Below are positions 43,397-52,419 of a stretch of 64,000 nucleotides of DNA, in pieces. Both the position numbers and the translations under genes were made by a program. Source of the stretch: Thalassospira sp. Its GTDB lineage: Bacteria; Pseudomonadota; Alphaproteobacteria; Rhodospirillales; Thalassospiraceae. How positions within the stretch are numbered: the stretch's first letter is position 1; each line of letters opens with the position of its first letter. The stretch covers positions 558,001 through 622,000 of the forward strand of contig NZ_JAUYHK010000016.1 in the NCBI RefSeq assembly GCF_030690045.1, written 5' to 3'. The notes under the pieces were generated by a model. It saw only the letters and a list, made by a program, of their open reading frames with translations. It did no database searches and was not told where the DNA came from.

Positions 43397-43978
43397 TCAG
43401 ATAATGCTTGCGCCTTCGTCAAAACCAAGGCGCGGGCTGCGGGCAAACAGTTTTGCCGGGTCGCCATAGCCGATATTGATCAGGAAATTCGATTTTACCG
43501 GGGTACCTGCGAAAAATTCGGCATCAATTCCGGCATTGTCAAACCCCGACATCGCACCGCTATCAAGGCCGATGGCGCGCAAGGCCATGATGAAATATCC
43601 GGCTTGCAGGGTGGCGTTGCGAAAGGCGGTGATTTTAATCGCTTCTTCCTTGCCGACAAACCATGATCGGGCGTCGGCATGGGGGAAAAGCTGTGGCAGT
43701 TTTTCGTAAAATTCCATGTCATGGGCGATGATGGCGGTGATCGGGGCGCTCATGGTTTTTTCAACATTGCCTGGTGCCAGATGGGGTTTAAGGCGCTGTT
43801 TGGCTGCATCGCTTTTGACAAAGACAATGCGCATCGGTTCGCAATTGGCACTGGTCGGACCCATAACGGCAAGGTCCCACGCGCGACGGATTAGTTTTTC
43901 GTCCACATCGCGTTTGTGCCAGCCATTATGGGTGCGGGCATCGGTAAACAGGGTGGCAAGGGCCTGGTCGTTCAGCAT
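43397..43978 (-). CDS. Nitroreductase-fold RutE/HadB-type reductase
   Basis: A 193-residue flavin-dependent reductase of the malonic semialdehyde reductase (RutE) group: [46 protein letters not shown] is the diagnostic N-terminal part, with [20 protein letters not shown] near residue 135 and a terminal [11 protein letters not shown]. In the Rut pathway the enzyme reduces malonic semialdehyde, a product of pyrimidine breakdown; no other rut gene is present here, so a different role such as quinone or nitro reduction is possible. It is divergent from the polysaccharide deacetylase gene. Confidence 0.87.
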   Translation of the reverse strand: MLNDQALATLFTDARTHNGWHKRDVDEKLIRRAWDLAVMGPTSANCEPMRIVFVKSDAAKQRLKPHLAPGNVEKTMSAPITAIIAHDMEFYEKLPQLFPHADARSWFVGKEEAIKITAFRNATLQAGYFIMALRAIGLDSGAMSGFDNAGIDAEFFAGTPVKSNFLINIGYGDPAKLFARSPRLGFDEGASII

Positions 43979-44155
43979 GGAAACCTCCGTAATTTGGGGT
44001 ACAGGATGACCTGTTCATAAGTATTACCTGCTGCACTGACCGCAAGTCTTTCGATAAAATTGTGGAAAAACAAACGGTTCGCTGGTAGCTTGTTTGCCAT
44101 AATCTGGCGATGAAAAATCGGTACAGTCGCAAAAATCGCACGAGGAGCGGCAGGT

Positions 44156-45316
44156 ATGAAAAGCACCGGAATGAACAGGCATATTAATCCGAATGCAATC
44201 GAGTCAGTCCGCCCGGTTACGGGACGCCTGCGATTGCAGATGGCCGGTGCCGTGGTGATGACCCTGTTGATGGTGATGGCTGCCCCGGTGATGGCACAGC
44301 AAACGCCCGCACCCGATGAACCGGCGGCAGAAGCAATCCCTGCTGTGGCCTCGCCTGCCGAAGCGCAAGCCGGGGCGTCGGCGGTGGTTTTCATGTATCA
44401 CCGCTTTGGCGAAAGCGATTATCCCTCGACCAATATCCGCCCCGAACAGCTTGATGCCCATATCGCCGAACTGAAACGCGGTCCTTATCATGTGATGGAT
44501 GTTGGGGCGATTGTGCAGGCGATTGCCAATGGCGAATCCTTGCCGGACCGGACGGTTGGTATCACGATTGACGATGCCTATCGTTCGGTGTTTGACGTGG
44601 CATGGCCGGTTTTCAAGAAACACAATTTTCCGATGACGGTGTTTGTCTCGACCGAACAGGTCGATACTGACAACAGTACTTATATGAGCTGGGACCAGCT
44701 GCGTACGCTGGTTGCCGAAGGGGTGACGATTGGCGGTCACAGTCAGCATCACTCGCATCTGGCGACCATGCCGATTGCGGCGGTCAAGGCTGAACTGGCT
44801 CATTCGGCACAGCGTTTCAAGGATGAACTGGGCTTTGTCCCTGATCTGTTTGCCTACCCTTACGGCGAGGCCAGCCTCGAAGTTCGCGAAGCCGTCCTCG
44901 AAGCCGGATACAAAGCGGCCTTTGGCCAGCATAGCGGAGCCTTTGATGACAGTGCTGATCTGTTTTATCTGCCGCGTTATGCGTTAAACGAATCCTATGG
45001 CACGCCGGAACGGTTCCTGCTGGCAGCCAATTCGGTGCCCATGCCGGTCAGCGACATCACCCCGGCCGATTATCTGTTGCAACGCAATCCGCCTGCCTTT
45101 GGCTTTACCCTGCATGGTCCGGCCCGCGATCTGAATTGTTATCCGTCCTCCGGTGTGCCGACAATGACCCGTCTGGGCGATGCGCGGGTGGAAATCCGTC
45201 TGGACGGGCCGGTGGCACCGGGCCGCTGGCGGATCAATTGCACCAGTCTGGGGCCGGATAATCGCTGGCGCTGGTTTGGTATGCTTTATACCGTGCCGGA
45301 AAAGACCGCCCAATAA
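44156..45316 (+). CDS. Polysaccharide deacetylase family protein
   Basis: A 386-residue exported protein with a signal peptide (MAGAVVMTLLMVMAAPVMAQQ, cleavage about residue 47). The NodB-type deacetylase domain starts VVFMYHRFG (residue 76). Metal-binding motif 1 is VGITIDDAYRSVFD near residue 133, motif 2 is GGHSQHHSHL near residue 193, and the conserved LFAYPYGEAS near residue 239. The C-terminal 110 residues form a separate domain (RNPPAFGFTLHG ... CTSLGPDNRWRWFG) of unknown role. The target glycan cannot be read from the sequence. AGGAGCGG precedes the start. Confidence 0.88.
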   Translation: MKSTGMNRHINPNAIESVRPVTGRLRLQMAGAVVMTLLMVMAAPVMAQQTPAPDEPAAEAIPAVASPAEAQAGASAVVFMYHRFGESDYPSTNIRPEQLDAHIAELKRGPYHVMDVGAIVQAIANGESLPDRTVGITIDDAYRSVFDVAWPVFKKHNFPMTVFVSTEQVDTDNSTYMSWDQLRTLVAEGVTIGGHSQHHSHLATMPIAAVKAELAHSAQRFKDELGFVPDLFAYPYGEASLEVREAVLEAGYKAAFGQHSGAFDDSADLFYLPRYALNESYGTPERFLLAANSVPMPVSDITPADYLLQRNPPAFGFTLHGPARDLNCYPSSGVPTMTRLGDARVEIRLDGPVAPGRWRINCTSLGPDNRWRWFGMLYTVPEKTAQ

Positions 45317-45444
45317 AGTTTGCGGCGGATCCGGTATTTAACGAATTTTCCGGGTTTTTGACGGAATGCGAAGGATACTTGCGTGTCGGGGTGGGACGCG
45401 ATAGGTTAACCACACCCTGACAACGTAAATAACTGGGAACCACA

Positions 45445-46674
45445 GTGCTTTCTGGAAAAAACCTTCTGTTGATCATCTCGGGCGGGATTGCCGCCTATAA
45501 GGTGCTGGAAGTCATCCGGCGTCTGCGTGACCGCGGGATGATGATCCGGGCGGTCCTGACCGAAGGCGGGGCGCAATTCGTCACCCCTCTGTCGGTGGCC
45601 GCCCTGACTGAAAACAGGGTTTATCAGGATCTGTTTTCCCTGACTGACGAGGCCGAAATGGGCCATATCCGTCTGTCACGCGAGGCGGACCTTGTGCTTG
45701 TCGCCCCGGCCAGTGCCGATCTGATTGCCAGAATGGCGTCGGGCATGGCCAATGATCTGGCAACCACCGCCCTTTTGGCGACCAACAAGCCGGTGCTGAT
45801 TGCGCCTGCGATGAATGTCGAAATGTGGAACCATGCGGCAACCCGAGCCAATATTGCCACACTGGAAAGCCGGGGCGTAATGCGGATTGGCCCGGCATCG
45901 GGTGATTTGGCCTGTGGCGAATTCGGATCGGGTCGCCTGTCCGAACCGGCGGATATCATTGCCGCCGTCACCGATTTTTTTACCGCCCGGACCGCAGCCA
46001 AGCCTCTTGCGGGCAAGCGGGCGATTGTCACCAGCGGTCCGACCCATGAACCGATTGACCCGGTGCGTTACATCGCCAACCGGTCATCGGGCAAACAGGG
46101 CCACGCCATTGCCGTGGCCCTTGCGGCGGCGGGGGCCGAAGTCACCCTGATCAGTGGTCCGGTTGCTTTGCCCGACCCGTCGGGCATGGCGGTGCGCCAT
46201 GTTGAAACGGCGCGGGAAATGATGGTGGCCGTGCAAGACAGTTTGCCCGCCGATATTGCGGTATGTGCGGCGGCGGTGGCCGACTGGCGGGTGGCGTCAA
46301 GTGCCGGTCAGAAACTTAAAAAAGATGAATCGGGGCAGATGCCCGATCTGCGCTTTGCCGAAAATCCCGATATTCTGGCAGCCCTTGGCGCACCGGGGCC
46401 CAATCGCCCCGCCCTTGTGATCGGATTTGCGGCAGAAACCGAAAATCTGTTGGCTCATGCGCGGGCGAAACTGGTGCGCAAGGGGTGCGACTGGATTCTG
46501 GCCAATGATGTGACGGCAGAAAGCGGTACCTTTGGCGGCGATCACAACCAAATTCACCTGATCCGTCAGGATCGGCCCCAGGATGATGATGTCTGGCCGC
46601 GTCAGGATAAAAAGGCGGTGGCGGATCACCTGGTGGCACAGATCATCGCCCATTTTGCGGGCACAAAACCCTGA
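45445..46674 (+). CDS. coaBC: Bifunctional CoaBC (PPC decarboxylase / PPC synthetase)
   Basis: Makes 4'-phosphopantetheine from phosphopantothenate and cysteine in CoA synthesis. The 409-residue fusion has the flavin decarboxylase CoaC first (LLLIISGGIAAYKVLEVIRRL; APAMNVEMWNHAATRAN near residue 117; ASGDLACGEFGSGR) and CoaB second (IVTSGPTHEPIDPVRYIANRSSGKQGHAIA near residue 194; AAAVADWR, KLKKDESG; ILANDVT). It starts with GTG. dut follows after 30 bases. Confidence 0.96.
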   Translation: MLSGKNLLLIISGGIAAYKVLEVIRRLRDRGMMIRAVLTEGGAQFVTPLSVAALTENRVYQDLFSLTDEAEMGHIRLSREADLVLVAPASADLIARMASGMANDLATTALLATNKPVLIAPAMNVEMWNHAATRANIATLESRGVMRIGPASGDLACGEFGSGRLSEPADIIAAVTDFFTARTAAKPLAGKRAIVTSGPTHEPIDPVRYIANRSSGKQGHAIAVALAAAGAEVTLISGPVALPDPSGMAVRHVETAREMMVAVQDSLPADIAVCAAAVADWRVASSAGQKLKKDESGQMPDLRFAENPDILAALGAPGPNRPALVIGFAAETENLLAHARAKLVRKGCDWILANDVTAESGTFGGDHNQIHLIRQDRPQDDDVWPRQDKKAVADHLVAQIIAHFAGTKP

Positions 46675-46704
46675 CAGGGTACTTAACAAGGATAACAGAC
46701 CACA

Positions 46705-47157
46705 ATGACGGCTTTGAACGTAAATTTGAAATTGCTTGACCATGCGGCCGATTTGCCGCTGCCAGCCTATGCCACCGATCAGGCCGCGGCCGTTGATTTG
46801 CAGGCGGCGATTACGGGCAATGTGGTTCTGGCGCCGGGCAAGCGTGCGATGATTGAAACCGGCATTGCGATTGCTCTGCCCGCCGGGTTTGAAGCACAGG
46901 TGCGCCCGCGATCCGGTCTTGCCGCCAAGAACGGTGTGACGGTTCTCAACAGTCCGGGCACGATTGATGCGGATTATCGCGGCGAAATCAAGGTGATCCT
47001 GATCAATCATGGCGATGTGGATTTTGTCATCGAACGCGGCATGCGCATTGCCCAGATGGTGATTGCGCCGGTCCTTCAGGTGGGCTGGAACAGGGTTGAT
47101 GATCTCGATGAAACGGCACGCGGGGCGGGCGGTTTTGGATCAACCGGTCTTGGTTGA
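46705..47157 (+). CDS. dut: dUTP diphosphatase
   Basis: Hydrolyses dUTP to dUMP and pyrophosphate, keeping uracil out of DNA. The 150-residue trimeric enzyme carries motif 1 AAVDLQAAI (about residue 28), motif 2 PRSGLAAK near residue 70, motif 3 [17 protein letters not shown], motif 4 [14 protein letters not shown], and motif 5 [11 protein letters not shown] at the end. Standard length. Adjacent to coaBC, as in many bacteria. Confidence 0.97.
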   Translation: MTALNVNLKLLDHAADLPLPAYATDQAAAVDLQAAITGNVVLAPGKRAMIETGIAIALPAGFEAQVRPRSGLAAKNGVTVLNSPGTIDADYRGEIKVILINHGDVDFVIERGMRIAQMVIAPVLQVGWNRVDDLDETARGAGGFGSTGLG

Positions 47158-47240
47158 TCATCTGTGCTGATCCTTTGATTTTTATCATTCGGGCAGAATG
47201 ACGGAAAACCCGTTGCCCGCAGGGGAGAAAGACCAAGACG

Positions 47241-47696
47241 ATGCTGAAACTGTCAAAAAAGATGCTGTTTGCCATCGAGGCGGTGGTGGATATCGCCTAT
47301 AATGCGGCGGGTGAACCGGTGCAAAGCCGCGATATCACCGAACGTCAGGGCATTCCGAAACGCTATCTGGAACAGACCCTGCAACAATTGGTGCGGGCCG
47401 ATCTTCTGGTCGGGGTGCGCGGGCCACGCGGCGGATACCGGCTGGCCCGCGAACGGCGCCGGATTACGCTGGCCGATATTGTGTCGGTGATAAGGTCGAT
47501 GGAAACATCGGATGACCCGATCGAGGATCCGGCAGGGTCGCCACTGGGCAAGGAAGTGGTGCGGCCATTATGGCGCGAATTGCAAGATGACATGATGAAA
47601 AACCTTGAAACCATCACGGTCGAGGATTTGTGCAACCGGGCGCGGGATGCCGGTTTGCGCAGCGGGATCGAAGAATCGCCCGATTTTATCATCTAG
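47241..47696 (+). CDS. Rrf2 family regulator (CymR-like)
   Basis: A 151-residue winged-helix regulator: LSKKMLFAIEAVVDIAYNAAGEPVQSRDITERQGIPKRYLEQTLQQLVRADLLVGVRGPRGGYRLARERRRITLADIV is a classical Rrf2 domain. The three iron-sulfur cysteines of IscR are missing; only one cysteine is present, near residue 132 (TVEDLCNRA). That and its position 204 bases upstream of cysK recall CymR, which represses sulfur genes as a complex with CysK (known in Firmicutes). The function here is inference. GGGGAGAAAG precedes the start. Confidence 0.88.
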   Translation: MLKLSKKMLFAIEAVVDIAYNAAGEPVQSRDITERQGIPKRYLEQTLQQLVRADLLVGVRGPRGGYRLARERRRITLADIVSVIRSMETSDDPIEDPAGSPLGKEVVRPLWRELQDDMMKNLETITVEDLCNRARDAGLRSGIEESPDFII

Positions 47697-47900
47697 GTTG
47701 GTATTGGTCCTTGCGATGGTGTGGCCCTAAAAACCACAAAATCTTGCTGCAAAAACACTGAATTGCACATCGGGATTGCCTTTTGGATTCGCAATGAGAT
47801 GTAAAAACAGATTGCCCCGGACTTGATATCCGGTACAATCAGGATAAATACAATATCATCATGTGATAGATATAATTTCACATAAAAGTGCGAGGAAATC

Positions 47901-48851
47901 ATGACTGAGTTTCGCGGTAAAATTTACGACAGCATCATCGATACCATCGGCGCAACGCCGCTGGTGCGTCTGGGCCGTCTGGCCAAAGCCGAAGGTGCAA
48001 AGGCCGACATTCTGGGCAAGCTGGAATTTTTCAATCCGCTGGCCTCGGTCAAGGATCGCATTGGTCTGGCAATGGTCGAAGACGCCGAAAAATCAGGAAA
48101 ACTGAAACCGGGTGCCACCCTTGTCGAACCGACATCGGGCAATACCGGCATTGCGCTGGCCTTTGTGGCCGCCGCCAAGGGGTACAAGCTGATCCTCACC
48201 ATGCCTGAAAGCATGTCTCTGGAACGGCGCAAGATGTTGTTGTTGCTGGGGGCGCAGATCGACCTGACCCCGGCGGCCAAGGGCATGAAGGGCGCTGTTG
48301 CCCGCGCCGAGGAACTGGTAGCTGAAATTGACGGCGCGATCATGCTTCAGCAGTTTGACAACCCGGCCAACCCGGAAATTCATCGCAACACGACGGCCCA
48401 GGAAATCATCAAGGATACTGGCGGCAAGGTTGATATTTTTGTGGCCGGTGTTGGCACGGGCGGGACCTTGACAGGGGTGGGTGAAGTTCTGAAAAAACAC
48501 AATCCCAAGGTCCAGATCATTGCGGTTGAACCCGAAGACAGCCCGGTGATTTCGGGCGGTGCGCCCGGCCCGCATAAAATTCAGGGCATCGGGGCGGGTT
48601 TTATCCCCGGCAATCTCAATACCTCCGTCATTGACCGCACCATGACGATTGGTAATGAAACAGCCTTTGCCATGGCTCGTAAACTGGCCGCCATCGAAGG
48701 GGTGCCGACCGGCATTTCATCAGGTGCGGCGGTGGCGGCTGCGATTGAACTGGGTCAGATGCCGGAAAACGAAGGTAAACGGATTGTCGTAATCATCCCG
48801 TCCTTCGCCGAACGTTATCTCTCGACCGCGCTGTTTGAAGGGTTGCAATAA
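47901..48851 (+). CDS. cysK: Cysteine synthase A
   Basis: O-acetylserine sulfhydrylase, PLP-dependent, making cysteine from sulfide. The 316-residue protein has the PLP lysine in [18 protein letters not shown] (K51), substrate loop [20 protein letters not shown] near residue 75, phosphate-binding [11 protein letters not shown] near residue 182, and [12 protein letters not shown] with the pyridine-binding serine. GTGCGAGG precedes the ATG. A terminator follows after about 25 bases, so it is transcribed alone or with its own promoter in the 204-base spacer. Confidence 0.97.
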   Translation: MTEFRGKIYDSIIDTIGATPLVRLGRLAKAEGAKADILGKLEFFNPLASVKDRIGLAMVEDAEKSGKLKPGATLVEPTSGNTGIALAFVAAAKGYKLILTMPESMSLERRKMLLLLGAQIDLTPAAKGMKGAVARAEELVAEIDGAIMLQQFDNPANPEIHRNTTAQEIIKDTGGKVDIFVAGVGTGGTLTGVGEVLKKHNPKVQIIAVEPEDSPVISGGAPGPHKIQGIGAGFIPGNLNTSVIDRTMTIGNETAFAMARKLAAIEGVPTGISSGAAVAAAIELGQMPENEGKRIVVIIPSFAERYLSTALFEGLQ

Positions 48852-48876
48852 TCGCAACCCGATATCACAGGCACAG

Positions 48877-48902
48877 AGCCCGGAGGATAAGTCTTCCGGG
48901 CT
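48877..48902 (+). terminator. Rho-independent terminator of cysK
   Basis: AGCCCGGA pairs with TCCGGGCT around a 10-base loop, and TTTGGTTTTTGG follows. It lies 26 bases past the cysK stop codon and separates it from moeB. Confidence 0.82.
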
Positions 48903-48971
48903 TTTGGTTTTTGGCTGGCAAAATCATGAATCGCATCTTATCTGTTGGCTGTCAGCAACCGGGGCGTCTTG

Positions 48972-49775
48972 ATGGATTTTGATTTCAGCGAAAATGAGTT
49001 GCACCGTTATGCCCGCCATATTGTCCTGAAGGATGTCGGCGGCACCGGGCAGATGCGTCTGAAACAGGGGCGGGTTCTGATTGTCGGTGCGGGTGGGCTG
49101 GGCTCGCCTTTGGCGATGTATCTGGCTGCCGCCGGGGTCGGAACCATTGGCATTGTCGATGATGATGTGGTCGAACTGTCAAACCTGCAACGTCAGATCG
49201 CGCATGGCATGAACGATCTGGGCCGGGCCAAGGTGGACAGTGCACGTGATACCATCCGCAACATGAATCCCGACATTGCCGTGCAAACCCATCAAATGCG
49301 GCTGAATGCCCGGAATGTCATGGATCTGATTGCGCAATATGATGTGATTGCCGACGGGTCGGATAATTTTGACACGCGGTTTTTGCTCAATGATGCCTGT
49401 TATTTCGCGGGCAAGACGCTGGTCAGCGGGGCTGCCTTGCGGTTTGACGGGCAGGTCGTGACGTTCAAGGCGCATCTGGGCGCCCCGCACCCCTGTTATC
49501 GCTGTATCTATCATGCGCCGCCACCGCCCGATGCCATTCCATCCTGTTCGCAAGGCGGGGTTCTGGGGGCCGTGGTGGGGACAATTGGCGGTATGCAGGC
49601 AACTGAAATCCTCAAGGAACTGATAGGGATTGGCGATGGTCTGTCGGGGCATCTGGTGATTGTCGATGCCCTGGCGGCCAGTTTTCGCAAAATCCGTGTG
49701 CCGCGTGATCCCGGTTGTCCGCTATGTTCTGATAATGCCACGATAAAGGACCTTTCCTGCCATGAGCATGACTGA
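48972..49775 (+). CDS. moeB: MoeB/ThiF-type adenylyltransferase
   Basis: An E1-like enzyme that adenylates the C-terminal glycine of a sulfur-carrier protein such as MoaD or ThiS. The 267-residue protein has YARHIVLKDVGGTGQMRLKQGRVLIVGAGGLGSPLAMYLA with the nucleotide loop at 39-46, ADGSDNFDTRFLLNDAC near residue 127, zinc cysteines in CYRCIYHAPPP (about 176 and 179) and CPLC near the end, and SCSQGGVLGAVVGTIGG. No rhodanese domain is attached. Start at MDFDFSENEL. The 3' end overlaps the next gene by 14 bases. Confidence 0.92.
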   Translation: MDFDFSENELHRYARHIVLKDVGGTGQMRLKQGRVLIVGAGGLGSPLAMYLAAAGVGTIGIVDDDVVELSNLQRQIAHGMNDLGRAKVDSARDTIRNMNPDIAVQTHQMRLNARNVMDLIAQYDVIADGSDNFDTRFLLNDACYFAGKTLVSGAALRFDGQVVTFKAHLGAPHPCYRCIYHAPPPPDAIPSCSQGGVLGAVVGTIGGMQATEILKELIGIGDGLSGHLVIVDALAASFRKIRVPRDPGCPLCSDNATIKDLSCHEHD

Positions 49776-50193
49776 CGACAGCCCGAAAAAACTTTCGCTG
49801 GTGGTGTTTTCCGGCAGTTTTGAAAAAGTCCATTATGCGCTGGTGATGGCCAGCGCCGCCCTTGCCAGTAACCGGGCGGTGACGCTGTTTTTCACGATGG
49901 AGGCCAGCCGCACGGTGCTGGCCCCGTCCGGCTGGCGGCATTTGCGCCCCGATATGCAGGGGGCAACCGCAACCAGCCTTGATCTGACATATGCCCAGCG
50001 CGGCATTGGCACCTTCGAGGAACTGTTATCGGCCTGTGTCGCCCTTGGCGGCAAATTCATGGTGTGTGAAATGGGTCTGCGCGCCCTTGGGCTGGAACAT
50101 GAAAAACGCCGAGACGACCTTGCCATCGAGGTTGGCGGGGTGGTGACATTTCTCAATGATGCCCGGCAATCGGGCGAGATGCTGTTTATCTGA
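49762..50193 (+). CDS. DsrE/DrsE-like sulfur-relay family protein
   Basis: A 143-residue soluble protein resembling the DsrE/F family: LSLVVFSGSFEKVHYALVMASAALASNRAVTLFFTMEASRTVL at the N terminus (nucleotide-like beta-alpha-beta), and LGGKFMVCEMGLRALGL with a conserved cysteine near residue 98 that could carry sulfur. The 14-base overlap with moeB indicates coupled translation and suggests a role in sulfur transfer to a carrier protein; that is inference. It converges with the LysE gene 2 bases away. Confidence 0.85.
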   Translation: MSMTDDSPKKLSLVVFSGSFEKVHYALVMASAALASNRAVTLFFTMEASRTVLAPSGWRHLRPDMQGATATSLDLTYAQRGIGTFEELLSACVALGGKFMVCEMGLRALGLEHEKRRDDLAIEVGGVVTFLNDARQSGEMLFI

Positions 50194-50195
50194 TA

Positions 50196-50855
50196 TCAGC
50201 TTGCCAAAAGTCGGATGCCCAACCCGGCAAGGCAAATCCCCACCGCACGTTCGATCCAGATTTTGACCGACTGAATGCGGGTCTGTACCGATGGCAGGGT
50301 GAGCGCAACGGCCACCAATGCAAACCAGACCATGTGGCAGGCGGCAATATAGATACCATAAGCCAGTCCGACAGACAGCGATGTATCGGGTGAAATCATT
50401 TGGCTGAACAGCGAAACGATAAACAGCATCGTTTTCGGGTTAAGTGCGTTGCAGGCAAAACCGGACCAGAAGGCTGATCCGTTCCTTGTCTGTGGTTTCT
50501 GTGAAGGTGCGGCGGGCATGGTTGAGGTGGTATTTTGTGCTTTGCCCAAAATCAGGCGGCGCAAATCGGGCCACAGGGCCGAAAAGCCAAGCCAGATCAG
50601 ATAGGCCGCGCCAAAATAGCGCAGGCTGTTCAGAATCCAGACATTGCTGGCAAATACCACCCCAAGCCCGATCAATGTATAGGCGAGATGAACCGAAACA
50701 CCCGATCCAATGCCAATCGCGCAGAGAATTCCGGCCCGTCGCCCGCGTGCAAGGGCCATGCGGGTGACCATTGCAAAATCGGGGCCGGGGCTGATGACGG
50801 CCAGCACGGTGACGATGGCAACCGCAAGAATTTCCATATCGGGGAGTCCGGCCAT
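50196..50855 (-). CDS. LysE family translocator
   Basis: A 219-residue, six-helix inner-membrane exporter of the LysE/RhtB superfamily: VLAVISPGPDFAMVTRMALARGRRAGILCAIGIGSGVSVHLAYTLIGLG at the N terminus is the family signature; FACNALNPKTMLFIVSLFSQ near residue 140 is also diagnostic. The exported amino acid is unknown. AAGGAAG precedes the start at MAGLPDMEIL. It is divergent from a LysR-type gene, a common pairing for LysE exporters (as LysG/LysE, ArgP/ArgO). Confidence 0.92.
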   Translation of the reverse strand: MAGLPDMEILAVAIVTVLAVISPGPDFAMVTRMALARGRRAGILCAIGIGSGVSVHLAYTLIGLGVVFASNVWILNSLRYFGAAYLIWLGFSALWPDLRRLILGKAQNTTSTMPAAPSQKPQTRNGSAFWSGFACNALNPKTMLFIVSLFSQMISPDTSLSVGLAYGIYIAACHMVWFALVAVALTLPSVQTRIQSVKIWIERAVGICLAGLGIRLLAS

Positions 50856-50937
50856 GATCAATCTTCCTTGATTTGTGATAAAATCAATTATCAAATGATT
50901 TTGACCGCCATAAAATCGAAAAATATCAGGATTTATT

Positions 50938-51843
50938 GTGAGTAATATTCACAGAAAGCGGAACGCTTTGCCCCTTGCATCCTTGCCCGCCTTTGAGGCT
51001 GCGGCACGGCATCAAAGTTTTTCGCGGGCAGCAGAAGAATTGAATCTGACGCATGGCGCAATCAGCCGTGCAGTGGCCCAGATTGAAGAACGACTTGATT
51101 GCGCCCTGTTTGTCCGGCGAAACCGCCGGGTTTATCTGACCCGTGCGGGTGAAAGATTGTTGGCGGCGACGGGTACCGCACTTGATGGTCTTGGTCGTGC
51201 GATTGAGGAGATTCACCGCCATGATGTTGCTTCGCCAATTTTGACGGTATCATGCGAACCCAGTCTTGCCATGCGTTGGCTGATGCCGCGTCTGGGTCTG
51301 TTTCGTGAAAATAATCCGGATTTGCATATTGATTTGCGTCTGGCGGGCGGGCCGATCGATTTGTTGCAGGATGGATGTGATATTGCAATCCGTCGCAACG
51401 ATTTCGGGATTTCCGACGATTATCATGTGACCCATTTATGGACTGAAAGGGCCGGGCCGGTATGTGATCCGGACTGTTGGGAAACCATTCTGGGGCGCGA
51501 TTTATCCAGGGCGCGCTGGTTGCATAGTCGCACCCGCCCCGATGCATGGGAGGTCTGGAAAAAGGCCAGTCATTATCAGGGGCTACCGGCCAGCGAACAA
51601 TATTTCGACCATTTCTTTTTCGCCCTGCAAGCGGCGGTCAATCGATTGGGGACGGCAATCGGCCCGTTGCCTTTGGTGCAGGATGATCTGGTTGCCGGAC
51701 GGCTGATTGCTCCGCTGGGCATGGCGGTGACCGGATTTGAATATGTTCTGATCACTTTGGACGGCCCGTCTCGTGATCAGCGGATCGGGCGATTTTTTGA
51801 CTGGTTGATGATACAGGCGGCAGAAATGGTTGCGCCGGGTTAA
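50938..51843 (+). CDS. LysR family transcriptional regulator (GcvA-like)
   Basis: A 301-residue LysR-type regulator starting at GTG. The DNA-binding part LPLASLPAFEAAARHQSFSRAAEELNLTHGAISRAVAQIEERLDCALFVRRNRRVYLT is of the GcvA/AmpR type. The effector domain follows with CEPSLAMRWLMPRLGLFRENNPDLHIDLR. It lies 82 bases from the divergent LysE-type exporter gene, its probable target. Downstream after 72 bases is an mgtC-like gene. Confidence 0.9.
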   Translation: MSNIHRKRNALPLASLPAFEAAARHQSFSRAAEELNLTHGAISRAVAQIEERLDCALFVRRNRRVYLTRAGERLLAATGTALDGLGRAIEEIHRHDVASPILTVSCEPSLAMRWLMPRLGLFRENNPDLHIDLRLAGGPIDLLQDGCDIAIRRNDFGISDDYHVTHLWTERAGPVCDPDCWETILGRDLSRARWLHSRTRPDAWEVWKKASHYQGLPASEQYFDHFFFALQAAVNRLGTAIGPLPLVQDDLVAGRLIAPLGMAVTGFEYVLITLDGPSRDQRIGRFFDWLMIQAAEMVAPG

Positions 51844-51915
51844 CTGGCCTTGGGCGGAACATTTGGTGGAGCCGGAGCGTTCAGGTTTTTATCTGATCCT
51901 GCACAAAGGCCCGGC

Positions 51916-52416
51916 ATGTCCGACATTTCTTTTTTCGTCAATACCGAGAAGTATTTCGACATCGCCCTTGTCGATATGGTCCTGCGGCTGTGTGCGGCGA
52001 CCGTGATCGGTATGTTGATCGGACTGAACCGCGATGTGAATGACAAGCCGATGGGAATGCGGACCCTTGCCCTTGTTTCGTTGGGGGCGGCGGTGGTGGC
52101 GGTTGTTGCCGTGCATTTTGAAAATCTCGTCGATCATCCTGATGCCCTGTCCCGCGTTGTGCAAGGCGTGTTGCAGGGGGTTTTGACCGGTATTGGCTTT
52201 ATCGGGGCCGGGGTAATTTTGCGTCAGCCTCGTAATAAAAGCGTTTATGGCCTGACCACGGCGGCGACGGTCTGGATTGCGGCGGCCCTTGGCATTGCCT
52301 GCGCCTTGGCGGCGTGGCATGTGGTGGCCATTGCCTCGATCCTGACATTTGTTGTGCTGGTGCCGATGAAGGGGCTGGAAATGAGGTTGGTGAAGCTGTT
52401 TTCAAGACCGGATTGA
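51916..52416 (+). CDS. MgtC/SapB family protein
   Basis: A 166-residue membrane protein: VDMVLRLCAATVIGMLIGLNRDVNDKPMGMRTLALVSLGAAVV at the N terminus is the MgtC/SapB signature, followed by GVLQGVLTGIGFIGAGVILRQPRNKSVYGLTTAATVWIAAALGIACA. The C-terminal cytoplasmic ACT-like domain of MgtC is absent, as in short SapB forms. MgtC helps bacteria cope with low magnesium and acid in hosts; in free-living species the role is unclear. The frame extends further upstream without a good ribosome site. It ends 3 bases before the lacI-type gene on the opposite strand. Confidence 0.9.
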   Translation: MSDISFFVNTEKYFDIALVDMVLRLCAATVIGMLIGLNRDVNDKPMGMRTLALVSLGAAVVAVVAVHFENLVDHPDALSRVVQGVLQGVLTGIGFIGAGVILRQPRNKSVYGLTTAATVWIAAALGIACALAAWHVVAIASILTFVVLVPMKGLEMRLVKLFSRPD

Positions 52417-52419
52417 AGA

